64,000 nt of DNA, from contig NZ_VFVR01000006.1 in NCBI RefSeq assembly GCF_006442205.1, positions 248,001-312,000 of the forward strand, in the 5' to 3' direction. Each line of letters opens with the position of its first letter. The first letter of the stretch is position 1. Source of the stretch: Mesorhizobium sp. B2-3-12. Lineage in GTDB: Bacteria; Pseudomonadota; Alphaproteobacteria; Rhizobiales; Rhizobiaceae. This document shows, piece after piece, positions 15,775 through 24,963 of this stretch. The position numbers and the translations under genes were made by a program. Below the pieces are notes generated by a model. The model searched no databases, was not told the DNA's origin, and saw only the letters and a program-made list of their open reading frames with translations.

Positions 15775-17820
15775 TCAGATTCGCAGGCCGAACCTTATCC
15801 CGTCATAGATGGCGGCATGAATGTTGCGCGAGGCGACAGCATCGCCGATCCGCAACAGCACAAAAGATCCTTGGGGATTGCGCGCCGGGAAAATGTCGCC
15901 CCCTTTGACCAGACGTTCGTAGTCGACCGCGCCACCGTTCTTCGACAAGGGTTTCAGCGAGAGATAAAGATCGTCGAGCGGCGCCGTGCCGTGCTCGACC
16001 ACCACCTGGTCGACACGTCGTTCGCCGCGCCAGCCATCGGCAAAATCCGAAGCGAGTTCAGCGACCAGTTGATTGCCCTCGCGTCGCACCGAGCGCAGGC
16101 GCGTGTTGATGGTGACGGTCACGCCCTTCTCATGGAAGGCCCTGACATAGGGCACGTGGTTCATGCCGCCCATTTCGGGAGCGAAGAACCGCTCTGGCGA
16201 AACCAGTTCCAGTCTCGAGCCGCTGTTGGCGATCAACTCGGCCGCCCCCATGCCCTGATGGCCGCCATTGTCGTCATAGAGCAGGACATTCTCGGCCGGC
16301 TTGACGCTGCCGGCCATGATGTCCCAGCTCGACGTGACGAGGTTGTCGCCGGACACCAGCGGCGGGTTCCGCGGCAGGCCGCCGGTTGCGACGACCACCA
16401 CGTCGGGCACCAGGGCCAGAACATCCTCCTGCTCCGCCCAGGTGTCGTATCGTATCTCGACACCGAGCCGATCGAGTTCGGCCAGGCGCCAGTCGATGAT
16501 GCCGATCAATTCCTTGCGGCGCGGGTTCTGGGTCGCCAGACGGACCTGGCCACCGGCCTGGCTAGACGCCTCCAGCACCGTCACCTGATGGCCGCGCTCG
16601 GCCGCGACCCGCGCAGCCTCCAGTCCGCCGGCCCCGGCGCCAACGATGACGACCTTCCGCTTGGGCCCTTCGGCCTTGACGATGATATGCGGAATATCGG
16701 CCTCGCGGCCGGTCGCCGCGTTGTGGACGCACAGCGCCTCGCCGCCTTCATAGATGCGGTCGAGACAATAGGTGGCGCCGACGCAGGGGCGGATCTCGTG
16801 CTCGCGGCCCTCCATCACCTTCTTGATGATGTGCGGATCGGCGATGTGGGCACGCGTCATGCCGACCATGTCGAGCTTGCCGGTGGCGATCGCATGGCGC
16901 GCGGTGGCGACGTCGGAAATGCGCGCCGCGTGGAAGGTCGGGAATTTTGTTGCCGCCCTCACCTCGCCGGCGAAATCGAGATGCGGCGAAGAGCGCATCC
17001 CGGCCACCGGGATGACCTTGGTCAGTGCCGCGTCGCTTTCGATGGAACCACGGATGATGTTGAGGAAATCGACCTTGCCGGACGACGCGAGCCGCCTGGC
17101 GATCTCGACGCCTTCCTCCTTCGACAGGCCTTTGTCGAAATCCTCGTCGGCGACCATGCGGATGCCGACGACGAATTTCTCGCCAACCGCCGACCGCACC
17201 GCATCGAGCACCATGTTGGTGAAACGCAGCCGGTTGTCGAGCGAACCGCCATACTCGTCGTCGCGATGATTGGTGGCGGGCGACCAGAAGCCGTCCATCA
17301 GATGGCCGTAGGATTCGAACTCGATGCCATCCAGCCCGGCCGCCTGGCAGCGCTGCGCGGCCGAAGCATAGTCGGCGACGATGCGTTCGATGTCCCACTC
17401 CTCGATGGTCTTGGGGAAGGCACGGTGCGCCGGCTCGCGCACCGGCGAGGCTGAAAGCACCGGCAGCCAGTCAGCCTTGTTCCAGCCGGTGCGGCGGCCG
17501 AGATGGGTGATCTGGATCATCACCTTGCAGTCGTGTTCGTGGCAGGAATCCGCCAGTTCAGCCAGCCACGGCACGATGCGGTCGTCATAGACATGGAGAT
17601 TGCCGAAAGCGGCCGGGCTGTCGCGCGATACGATGGCCGAGCCGGCGGTCATGGTCAGCGCCATACCGCCCCTGGCCTTTTCTGCATGGTAGAGCCGATA
17701 GCGTTCCTTCGGCATGCCGTCCTCCGAATAGGCCGGCTCGTGGCTGGTCGACATGACCCGGTTCTTCAGCGTCAGATGCTTGAGCTGGTAGGGTTGGAGA
17801 AGCGGGTCGTTGCTGGTCAT
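15775..17820 (-). CDS. Trimethylamine-dehydrogenase-like flavin oxidoreductase
   Basis: This 681-residue protein has an N-terminal FMN-binding old-yellow-enzyme barrel (residues about 5-340), an iron-sulfur linker and a C-terminal FAD/NAD(P)-binding domain starting at VVIVGAGAGGLEAARVA. It belongs to the TMADH / 2,4-dienoyl-CoA reductase / N-methylproline demethylase group. The linker reads CVGATYC followed by a distant Cys in GEALCVHN. TMADH has C-x2-C-x2-C-x11-12-C, so the second cysteine is Ala here. A second TMADH-like protein and an MttB-family gene lie within 7 kb, which favours demethylation of a methylated amine or betaine. The exact substrate is not determined. Confidence 0.88.
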   Translation of the reverse strand: MTSNDPLLQPYQLKHLTLKNRVMSTSHEPAYSEDGMPKERYRLYHAEKARGGMALTMTAGSAIVSRDSPAAFGNLHVYDDRIVPWLAELADSCHEHDCKVMIQITHLGRRTGWNKADWLPVLSASPVREPAHRAFPKTIEEWDIERIVADYASAAQRCQAAGLDGIEFESYGHLMDGFWSPATNHRDDEYGGSLDNRLRFTNMVLDAVRSAVGEKFVVGIRMVADEDFDKGLSKEEGVEIARRLASSGKVDFLNIIRGSIESDAALTKVIPVAGMRSSPHLDFAGEVRAATKFPTFHAARISDVATARHAIATGKLDMVGMTRAHIADPHIIKKVMEGREHEIRPCVGATYCLDRIYEGGEALCVHNAATGREADIPHIIVKAEGPKRKVVIVGAGAGGLEAARVAAERGHQVTVLEASSQAGGQVRLATQNPRRKELIGIIDWRLAELDRLGVEIRYDTWAEQEDVLALVPDVVVVATGGLPRNPPLVSGDNLVTSSWDIMAGSVKPAENVLLYDDNGGHQGMGAAELIANSGSRLELVSPERFFAPEMGGMNHVPYVRAFHEKGVTVTINTRLRSVRREGNQLVAELASDFADGWRGERRVDQVVVEHGTAPLDDLYLSLKPLSKNGGAVDYERLVKGGDIFPARNPQGSFVLLRIGDAVASRNIHAAIYDGIRFGLRI

Positions 17821-17876
17821 CGTCTTCCTGCCGTTTTAATTTGTGCTAATGAGCGGCAAATCCAAGGAAACCGCTC

Positions 17877-18338
17877 ATGATCGATACCAAAAACCTTACC
17901 CAGCTCGGCACACACGTCGAGACGCCACAGAGCCCCGAAGTCGCGATCCTGGAAACCGTGCCGTTTCAGCGCGGTGACGGACCGCCGGCGATCGTGCGTT
18001 TCACCGTCCCGGAATTCACCTCGCTCTGTCCGGTGACCGGACAGCCGGATTTCGCCCATATCGTCATCGACTACGCACCCGATGCGGCCTTGGTGGAATC
18101 GAAGTCGCTCAAACTGTTCATGACCTCGTTTCGCAACCATGGCGCTTTCCATGAAGACTGCACGGTGATGATCGGCCGTCGCATTGTCGCCGCGACCAAG
18201 CCGCTCTGGTTGCGTATCGGCGGCTATTGGTATCCGCGCGGCGGCATTCCGATCGATGTCTTCTGGCAGACCGGCGCGCCGCCCGAAGGCGCCTGGCTGC
18301 CGGACACCGGCGTGGCTCCCTATCGCGGGCGGGGATAA
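17877..18338 (+). CDS. queF: NADPH-dependent 7-cyano-7-deazaguanine reductase (type I QueF)
   Basis: This 153-residue enzyme reduces preQ0 to preQ1 in queuosine biosynthesis. The nucleophilic Cys51 is in FTSLCPVTGQPDF with the catalytic Asp58, and the QueF signature ESKSLKLF follows at 74-81. The short length marks the single-domain type. It stands alone, divergent from the flavoprotein gene with only 56 bp between starts. That is too short for a separate preQ1 riboswitch, and I see none. Other queuosine genes are not in the window. Confidence 0.96.
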   Translation: MIDTKNLTQLGTHVETPQSPEVAILETVPFQRGDGPPAIVRFTVPEFTSLCPVTGQPDFAHIVIDYAPDAALVESKSLKLFMTSFRNHGAFHEDCTVMIGRRIVAATKPLWLRIGGYWYPRGGIPIDVFWQTGAPPEGAWLPDTGVAPYRGRG

Positions 18339-18346
18339 CTCGACGA

Positions 18347-18955
18347 TCATTCGCACTGGTACTGGCTGAGCGCCCATTCGCCGGTCACCGACAACAGGTC
18401 CGATATCTTCCACTCGCCGCCAACCTTCTTGAACTTCCATTCGAGGCGATGCGGGTTGCCGGCGACGACGAAGGCGACGATGACCTTGGCCTGGTCGCCA
18501 TTGATCGCCTCAAGCGTCTTCAGGCTCTTGTCGATCTCGGCCTTGTCGTAGTCCGCATTGTCGAGCGCCATGTTGGGGTCCAGGCATTCGCCTTGCCCGG
18601 ACTTGCGCAAGGCATCGCTCTTGTCGAGCACGGTTTTTGCCGGATCGACAAAATGGCTGCGTTGCGACGGATCGATCTCCAGGTTGACCTGATCGTAAAA
18701 CGGCCGCACGACCGCCGTCGGCGATCCCGGCTGAATGGGGGCGGCTGGTTCGCTCGGCGGCCATGCGACAGGTGGCGTTGCCGGTTCGGCGGCGCCGCCG
18801 GGTGCCGTTGCCGGCGGCGGCCCGCTCTCGGCAGGTGCTGCCTCGGCCGGAGCATTCGCCGGCGGTGGACCCAACAGCCCCTGGGCGGCCGCGCCGTTCA
18901 AGCCCGCGGCCAGCAGGCAGATGGCCGACAAGAGCAGGAACGCGCGACCGGCCAT
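18347..18955 (-). CDS. Secreted protein of unknown function, paralogue of the upstream gene
   Basis: 202 residues: a signal peptide (MAGRAFLLLSAICLLAAG, cleavage near GAAAQ), a Pro/Ala-rich linker of about 55 residues and a C-terminal domain with PFYDQVNLEID and KKVGGEWKISDLL. The domain resembles the upstream protein (18960-19439), which has KKVEGKWKISDIA in the same place and also ends near a Cys. The pattern is like DUF3828-type periplasmic proteins. The ATG lies 4 nt after the upstream stop and its ribosome site overlaps the end of that gene, so they are translated together. Function is unknown. The Pro-rich linker is unique to this copy. Confidence 0.78.
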   Translation of the reverse strand: MAGRAFLLLSAICLLAAGLNGAAAQGLLGPPPANAPAEAAPAESGPPPATAPGGAAEPATPPVAWPPSEPAAPIQPGSPTAVVRPFYDQVNLEIDPSQRSHFVDPAKTVLDKSDALRKSGQGECLDPNMALDNADYDKAEIDKSLKTLEAINGDQAKVIVAFVVAGNPHRLEWKFKKVGGEWKISDLLSVTGEWALSQYQCE

Positions 18956-18959
18956 CGCC

Positions 18960-19439
18960 TTACTCCGGATCCTGGCCGGCCACGCATTCGAGCTTGCTCA
19001 GTGTCCAGTCGCTGGTCTTCGAGGCGATGTCCGATATCTTCCACTTGCCCTCGACCTTCTTCAGCGACCAGTGCATTTCGCGCTGCGCATCGTCGCCTTC
19101 CGGAAACAGACTGAAATTCGCCACCACCTGCGCCGTGTCGCCATCCACCGTCTCGGACAGTTTCAAGGTCTTGGAAATGGTCTTCTGGTCGAAATCCTGC
19201 GCGTCGAGGCCAGGATCGAAGTCGATACAGGCGACCTGGTCCGGGTTCTTCTTGGTTGCCTGGTCGTTGAGGTCGAACAGTTTCGTCACCGGCTCGGTGA
19301 AGCGATCGCGGTATTGCGCGTCGGCCTCGAACTTGACCTGCGGAACGTAGAAAAACTTCACGGCATCGGACGCCGGGCCGGCCCAGGCCGCCGCGGGCAA
19401 AGCTATCGAAAGGGCGGCAAGGAGCACTGTCAGTCGCAT
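18960..19439 (-). CDS. Secreted protein of unknown function (DUF3828-like)
   Basis: This 159-residue protein has a signal peptide cleaved near AAAWAGPA and one domain of about 135 residues with conserved-looking Cys pairs (VACIDFDP and LECVAGQ) and the phrase KKVEGKWKISDIA. It is the first gene of a two-gene unit with its paralogue directly downstream. The two probably arose by tandem duplication. No catalytic motif is visible, and a periplasmic binding or inhibitor role is possible. Confidence 0.78.
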   Translation of the reverse strand: MRLTVLLAALSIALPAAAWAGPASDAVKFFYVPQVKFEADAQYRDRFTEPVTKLFDLNDQATKKNPDQVACIDFDPGLDAQDFDQKTISKTLKLSETVDGDTAQVVANFSLFPEGDDAQREMHWSLKKVEGKWKISDIASKTSDWTLSKLECVAGQDPE

Positions 19440-19582
19440 GCAGAATCTCCGGCTTTTTCATGGCTTGAGGCAACCAGTACCACGCATCCTGCATATCGGC
19501 TTTTTTGCGGTTCATGAAGCCCGCGAGCGCGTCACGGCTAATGCGTGACGTCTCGACGGGACGCCCGGGAAAGGCCTCGCAA

Positions 19583-21565
19583 TCAAAGACCAAGGGCTGC
19601 CTTGCGTCCGTCGTGGATGGCGAAAGCCGCCTGTCTGGAAGCGGTGCAATCACCGATCGAAGTGTGTGCGATGCCGCGCCTTTCGAGTTCGACGGACAGC
19701 ATGTCGGCCGCCATATTCGTCGTGGCGAAGACCAGCGCATCGGCTTCGATCACCTGCTCGGTTCCGTCGAGCAGGGAAGCGACCCGGGCCGCCTTGCCAT
19801 CCCATTCAACAACGGCGCTCTCGGTGACGAACCGCACGTTGAGCTTGGCAAGCGCCCGACGCAGCGGCGCGTCGACGGCCATTCGCTGCAACTCTTTGCC
19901 AACCAGGGCGTCCGGGGTCACAAGCGTCACATTGTGCCCGTCCTCGGCGAGTTTCCAGGCGGTGCCGCAGCCTTTCCAATTGCCGCCGTCGTCCAGCACA
20001 AGCACACGTTTGCCCGGCCGCGCTTCCCTTGCCATCACCGCTTCGGCGGAGAAAACCGGGCCGCCGCCTGGAATCGTTTCCCACTGCGGCAAGGCCCGTT
20101 GGAAAGCGCCGTCTGGCGGCATCGAGCCGGTCGCGACGATGACGTGATCGACGCCCTCGCGCTCGACATCGTCGGCTTCGACATACTGCCCGTAGCGGAT
20201 GTCGACCTGAAGCTGGCCGAGCTGACGCTGGTACCAGTCGATCAGATCCAGGATCTGGGCGCGGCGCGGCTGCAAGCCGGCGAGACGGAACTGCCCGCCG
20301 AGCCGGTCGGAAGCCTCGGCCAGCGTGACGCGGTGTCCATGCTCGGCCGCGGCGCGCGCCGCTTCGAGGCCGGCTGGGCCGCCGCCGACGACCAGCACGC
20401 GTTTCGGCTGGGCGGCCGGAGCAAAGCGATCGCCGCCCCACTCCCATTCCCGCCCCGCGGAGGGATTGATGACGCAGCTGATCCAGTAGTCGCGGCTGCG
20501 CCGGCCCCAGCACATCTGGTTGCAGGACAGACAGCCGCGAATGTCCTGCGGCCGCCCGTCGGCAGCCTTTGCCGCCAAATGCGGATCGGCGATCTGGCCG
20601 CGCACGATGGAAACGAGATCGGCGCGGCCTTCGCTCAGCACGCTCTCGGCGTTCTCGGGGGTGCGGATATGGCTTTCGGCAGTGATCAACGCGTGACGCA
20701 CGGTGGATTTGAGGACGGCCGCCAGGTCGGCACCGAGCTTCTCGGGATAAACAAAGGTCGGGATGATCTTGTAGAAATCGAAGTAGGAACCCGTTCCGCA
20801 GGTGACATAGTCCATCAAGGCATCGCGGTCGTGGAGGTCGACTATCTCGGCCAGTGCTTCGCGCTTGAGCGCCACTTCGACTTCCGGCTCGTCGTTGATC
20901 GCAAGACCGACGATGAAATCGTCGCCGCATTCCCGGCGAATCCGGGTCATCACCTCGCGGCTCATCCGGGTGCGGTTTTCAAGGCTGCCGCCCCATCGGT
21001 CGTCCCGGCGGTTCGACCAGGGCGTCCAGAACTGGTCCAGCATCGAATGGTAGGCCGCCCAGACCTCGACGCCGTCGAAGCCTGCCTCACGGCAGCGGCG
21101 CGCCGCCTGGACAAAGCCCTCGATCGTTTCTTCGATCTGGCGCTCGGACATCCGATGCGAACCGTCGGAGTCGTGGTAGCTCGGCAGGCCGGAAGGTGAC
21201 CAACCGGCATGGAACGAATTGTCGGCGTCGGCGTGCTGGCCGACATGGTAGAGCTGCTGGATGGCGACGGCGCCGTTGCCGCGGATGGCCTCGGTCACCT
21301 TGCGAAAATGCGGGATGACGCTGTCGTCGGAAGGCCGAAAGTTGCCGCGCGTCAGTACCGCGGCCTGATGCACCGGCATCGGCTCGACCACGACCATGGC
21401 CGCGCCGCCTATCGCGCGTTCGGCGTAGTAGCCGACATGGCGTTCGGTCGGCAGGCCGTCCTCGGCCATATTGGCGGTATGGGCTCCAAACACGATCCTG
21501 TTGCGCAATGTTTTGCCGCGCAAGGTGGCCGGTTCGAACAGACGCTTGAAGACCCGGCCGGACAT
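19583..21565 (-). CDS. Second trimethylamine-dehydrogenase-like flavoprotein
   Basis: This 660-residue paralogue of the protein at 15775 has the same order: FMN barrel (RLFEPATLRGKTLRNRIVF at the start), iron-sulfur linker, then an FAD domain beginning VLVVGGGPAGLEAAR. Here all four cluster cysteines are present (CLSCNQMC plus Cys in ISCVINPS). It is the third gene of a unit read MttB-family methyltransferase, binding protein, flavoprotein, with gaps of 46 and 73 bp. Oxidative N-demethylation of a quaternary or tertiary amine is the best guess. The ATG at 21565 follows AGGGAGAG; an earlier ATG at 21592 lacks a ribosome site. Confidence 0.88.
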   Translation of the reverse strand: MSGRVFKRLFEPATLRGKTLRNRIVFGAHTANMAEDGLPTERHVGYYAERAIGGAAMVVVEPMPVHQAAVLTRGNFRPSDDSVIPHFRKVTEAIRGNGAVAIQQLYHVGQHADADNSFHAGWSPSGLPSYHDSDGSHRMSERQIEETIEGFVQAARRCREAGFDGVEVWAAYHSMLDQFWTPWSNRRDDRWGGSLENRTRMSREVMTRIRRECGDDFIVGLAINDEPEVEVALKREALAEIVDLHDRDALMDYVTCGTGSYFDFYKIIPTFVYPEKLGADLAAVLKSTVRHALITAESHIRTPENAESVLSEGRADLVSIVRGQIADPHLAAKAADGRPQDIRGCLSCNQMCWGRRSRDYWISCVINPSAGREWEWGGDRFAPAAQPKRVLVVGGGPAGLEAARAAAEHGHRVTLAEASDRLGGQFRLAGLQPRRAQILDLIDWYQRQLGQLQVDIRYGQYVEADDVEREGVDHVIVATGSMPPDGAFQRALPQWETIPGGGPVFSAEAVMAREARPGKRVLVLDDGGNWKGCGTAWKLAEDGHNVTLVTPDALVGKELQRMAVDAPLRRALAKLNVRFVTESAVVEWDGKAARVASLLDGTEQVIEADALVFATTNMAADMLSVELERRGIAHTSIGDCTASRQAAFAIHDGRKAALGL

Positions 21566-21638
21566 GCGAATTCTCTCCCTCATCGGCGGCATTGCGCCGG
21601 CGCACGGGCGCCGGCGCTGTGTGGCTGGACTTCGGGTG

Positions 21639-23288
21639 TCAGGCGTCCAGCCAGACGTTCTGGAGATCCATTTCGAAGGTCTGGTGAACGCCGTAGTTCT
21701 TCACCTTCTTGTTGGTGTGGCTGTAGAGCTTTTGCCAGAACGGCTGGATGATGACGCCGGAGTCCTGCAGGATCTGCTCGACATCCTTCATCACCTCCTT
21801 GCGCTTGGCGACGTCGATCAGCGACAGCGCCTGCTTGAGCTTGGCGTCGAAATCGGGATTGGAATAGGCCGATTCATTCCAGGCCTCGCCGGTGCGGTAG
21901 CCCAGCGCCAGCACCTGGACGCCGAGGGGGCGCATGTACCAGATGGTCATCGAATAGGGATATTTCGTCCAGTCGTTCCAGAAGGTCGAGCCCGGCAGCA
22001 CCGTGCGCTTGACCTTGATGCCGGCGTCACGCAACTGGCCGGCGATCGCGTCGCCAGTGTTCTTCTGCCAGTCATCCTCGATGGTGATCAGCTCGTGCTC
22101 GAAGTCGGCCTGGCCGGCGTCCGCCATCAGCTTCTTGGCGCCGGCGGCATCGCGCTCCTTCTTGGGCAACGGATAATATTCAGGATGGATCGGGCTGACA
22201 TGGTGGTTCTCACCGACGGTGCCGCGCCCATTGTAACCGAGCTGCAAGACGGCATTGTTGTCGACGGCCATTTGCAAGGCATTGCGAACGCGCTGGTCGT
22301 CATAAGGCTTGTGGGTGATGTTGGTGCGGGCAACCAGCGTGGTCGCGGTCGCGACCTCCGATTTCTGCAGCCCCATCTTGTCGAGAATGTCGATGAAGTC
22401 GGCGGGGCTCTCAAAGTTGAGGTCGATCTCACCGGAATCGAACGCGTTGACCGTGGCGTTGAAGTCGGTGCCGTAGTCGATGAATTCGACGCCGTCGAGC
22501 GGCGCTTCGCCACCCCACCATTTGCCGTTCTCGCGGCGCTTGACCACAGCCTTCTGGCCGACGTCATACGACACCAGCTCAAACGGTCCCGTGCCGATCG
22601 GCTTCTTGATCGGATCGGCGCCATCGGCGTCGAAATTGCGGTGCACGACGAGTGCCGGATAATCGGTGAAGTTTGGAATGAGCGAAATGTCTGGCTCCGA
22701 GAGCTTCAGCTTGACCGTGTTGTCGTCGACCTTGGTGATGGCGCCGTCCCTGGCCTTGCCGGTTTTGGCATCGATCAGCGCACCGACGCGCGCCGCCATG
22801 GAGTTGCCGGCGACGCCCTTCTCGCACCAGCGCGTCACATTGTGCACCACGTCATCTGCATTGAAAGCGTCGCCATTGTTCCAGGTGACGCCCTTGCGCA
22901 CATGCAGCGTGTATTCGGTGGCGTCGTCGTTGATGTCCCAGCTTTCGAGCAGCACCGGCTCGAAGGTGAACTGCTTGGTGTAGCGCACCAGCGGCTCCAG
23001 CCAGCTGCGCGATATGTTGGCCAGCTCCACCCAGTCGTACGTGCGTGGATCCTTCTGCGCCTTGACCGCCATCGAGACGTGCAGCGTTCCACCTTTCTTC
23101 GGCTCCTCGGCAAGGGCCTGTCGTGGCGCGGCGAGACCGATCATGGCGTAGGCCAAAGCCGTCGATGCGCCAAAGGCGCTGGCCAGCGCCAGGAATTCGC
23201 GCCGGTCGATGCGGCCCGCACGCGCCTCCGTCGCCATCGCTTCGATAGCGGGCGGCACACGATCGCCGTTGCTTCTGAAAACCGTCAT
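21639..23288 (-). CDS. Tat-exported ABC-type substrate-binding protein (SBP_bac_5 family)
   Basis: This 549-residue periplasmic binding protein of the peptide/nickel/opine family has a twin-arginine signal (DRREFLALA near residues 28-36, then a hydrophobic stretch ending PRQALA). Family features include GTLHVSM, GPFELVSYD and a C-terminal VKNYGVH. No permease or ATPase gene is nearby, so it must either share a distant transporter or act as a sensor or chaperone. It sits between the MttB-family gene and a TMADH-like gene on the same strand, which suggests it recognises the methylated compound those enzymes degrade. Confidence 0.9.
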   Translation of the reverse strand: MTVFRSNGDRVPPAIEAMATEARAGRIDRREFLALASAFGASTALAYAMIGLAAPRQALAEEPKKGGTLHVSMAVKAQKDPRTYDWVELANISRSWLEPLVRYTKQFTFEPVLLESWDINDDATEYTLHVRKGVTWNNGDAFNADDVVHNVTRWCEKGVAGNSMAARVGALIDAKTGKARDGAITKVDDNTVKLKLSEPDISLIPNFTDYPALVVHRNFDADGADPIKKPIGTGPFELVSYDVGQKAVVKRRENGKWWGGEAPLDGVEFIDYGTDFNATVNAFDSGEIDLNFESPADFIDILDKMGLQKSEVATATTLVARTNITHKPYDDQRVRNALQMAVDNNAVLQLGYNGRGTVGENHHVSPIHPEYYPLPKKERDAAGAKKLMADAGQADFEHELITIEDDWQKNTGDAIAGQLRDAGIKVKRTVLPGSTFWNDWTKYPYSMTIWYMRPLGVQVLALGYRTGEAWNESAYSNPDFDAKLKQALSLIDVAKRKEVMKDVEQILQDSGVIIQPFWQKLYSHTNKKVKNYGVHQTFEMDLQNVWLDA

Positions 23289-23334
23289 GTCATTCTCCCC
23301 TTGTTGTTCCCGTGAGGTCTTTGTCTGTTGTTTT

Positions 23335-24885
23335 TCAACTAACGCTGTCGGGCAATTTCTCCTCGCGGCGCGCGATCAAATCCTTGAGACCGTCGGCGAT
23401 GCCCTCGTCGAGCTTCGGCTCCTCATAGTCGGCGAGCATGTTGCGCGCCTTCTCGCGGCCGCGCGTGTCATGGTCCTTCGCCCCTTCGGCGTTCCACTGT
23501 TCGTAGGAGTTGAAGTCCATGATGCTCGGCATGAAGAAAGCCTTCTCGAAATGCTCGAGCGTGTGCTGCGTGCCGAGGAAATGGCCCTGCGGCCCGACCT
23601 CGCGGATCGCCGCCATCGCTTCCTTGAAATCGTCGAAAGGCAGGCCCCCGGCATATTTGTACCAGCCGACAAGCTGTTCGCAGTCGGTGGCGAATTTCGA
23701 GTAACCGCAGGTGAGACCCGCCTCCAGCCATCCGGCTGAGTGCCAGATATAATTGGCGCCGGAGAGAATGGCGGCATGCATCAGCATGTTCGCCTCATAG
23801 CCGGCCTGGGCATCGTTGAGCTTCGAGCCGACATGGAAGCCGGAGGTACGCCACGGCAGTTTGTATTTCCGCGCCAGCGCGCCCATCAGATACATCATCT
23901 GCGCGGCCTCCGGCGTACCGCCCATCGGCGCGCCGGTCTTCATGTCGACCGTGACCATGAACTGGCCGTAGATTTGCGGGGAGCCCGGGCGGATGAGCTG
24001 GGTCAGGGCCACGCCCGCGAGCGCCTCGGCATTGACCTGCGCCACCGCGCCGACGGCGGAGGCCGAGGTCGATGCGCCGCAGAGCGCGAACGGCGCCAGG
24101 ATCAGCGGCTGGTTGTGGCTCGCATAGACCCGCATCGCATCGATCATGGTGGCGTCCCAGACCAGCGGCGAATTGCAGTTTGTGATCGCCACCAGCACCG
24201 GGTTCTCTCTCACGAATTCCTCGCCGAAGACGATCGCAGCCATCGCCATCGTATCCTCGGCGCGCTCCTTCGACGTCACGATGCCCATGAACGGCTTGTC
24301 GGAATGTTTCAGCGCCGAATGGATGATGTGCAGATGCCGCTTCGGCACGGCGATTTCCATCGGCTCGCAGATGACCGAGCTCGAGGAATGCAGCGCCGGC
24401 GCCATGTAGGCGAGCTTGTGGAAATTGTTGAGGTCGGCAAGCGTGCCGTAGCGCCTGTTGTTATCGAGGTCACGGATATAGGGCGCGCCGTACATCGGCA
24501 CGAAGATCGAGTTCTTGCCGCCGACGCGGACCGTGCGTTCGGGATTGCGCGCGTTGAGCGTGAATTCCGATGGAACTTTCGAGACGAGCTCCATCAGCAG
24601 TGCGCGGTCGATACGCACGCGCGTTTCCCTCACATCGGCGCCAGCCGCCTTCCAAAGCTCGATGGCGCCGTCGTCGCGGAATTCGCAGCCCACTTCTTCG
24701 AGGATCTTGACCGACTCCTCGTGGATCAGTTCCACCGCCTCATCGGGAACGATCTCATAGACCGGAATCTGGCGAACCAGCGTGGGAAACGAAGCGATCG
24801 GAGCGCCACGAAGCGCCTTGCGCCCGAGGCGGCCGCCACCCCGGCGATGGGTCGGTTCGGTCAGTTCGGCGGCGGGTGCGTTCAT
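23335..24885 (-). CDS. MttB-family (trimethylamine methyltransferase-like) protein, no pyrrolysine
   Basis: This 516-residue member of the MttB superfamily would be expected to transfer a methyl group from a quaternary or tertiary amine to a corrinoid protein. Characteristic stretches are SALKHSDKPFMGIVTSKE, ITNCNSPLVWD and HSAGWLEAGLTCGYSKF. The frame has no internal amber codon, so it is the non-pyrrolysine type whose characterised members act on betaines. The ATG at 24885 has a GGAGG site. It heads the operon with a binding protein and a TMADH-like gene, and is divergent from a LysR regulator. No corrinoid protein or methyltransferase partner lies in the window. Confidence 0.87.
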   Translation of the reverse strand: MNAPAAELTEPTHRRGGGRLGRKALRGAPIASFPTLVRQIPVYEIVPDEAVELIHEESVKILEEVGCEFRDDGAIELWKAAGADVRETRVRIDRALLMELVSKVPSEFTLNARNPERTVRVGGKNSIFVPMYGAPYIRDLDNNRRYGTLADLNNFHKLAYMAPALHSSSSVICEPMEIAVPKRHLHIIHSALKHSDKPFMGIVTSKERAEDTMAMAAIVFGEEFVRENPVLVAITNCNSPLVWDATMIDAMRVYASHNQPLILAPFALCGASTSASAVGAVAQVNAEALAGVALTQLIRPGSPQIYGQFMVTVDMKTGAPMGGTPEAAQMMYLMGALARKYKLPWRTSGFHVGSKLNDAQAGYEANMLMHAAILSGANYIWHSAGWLEAGLTCGYSKFATDCEQLVGWYKYAGGLPFDDFKEAMAAIREVGPQGHFLGTQHTLEHFEKAFFMPSIMDFNSYEQWNAEGAKDHDTRGREKARNMLADYEEPKLDEGIADGLKDLIARREEKLPDSVS

Positions 24886-24963
24886 GAGACCTCCAAGCGT
24901 CCGTTCCAGCCAAGTTAGCGAGGCGAAATATGGCTGTGACGCTGGAAAATCCTGATCTCTTGT

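Noticed and set aside
17821..17876. preQ1 riboswitch before queF
   Set aside because: Only 56 bp separate the divergent starts and no preQ1 pseudoknot pattern is visible.
19440..19582. Possible small gene fragment in the minus frame between the secreted paralogue and the flavoprotein
   Set aside because: The translation looks partly protein-like, but the frame has no proper start with a ribosome site and runs as a shadow into both neighbouring genes.
21471..23315. Long plus-strand frame over the binding-protein gene
   Set aside because: Same mirror effect. The minus strand carries a Tat signal and a complete SBP_bac_5 protein.
23335..24885. Pyrrolysine-type MttB
   Set aside because: The frame has no internal amber codon; it is the non-pyrrolysine branch.
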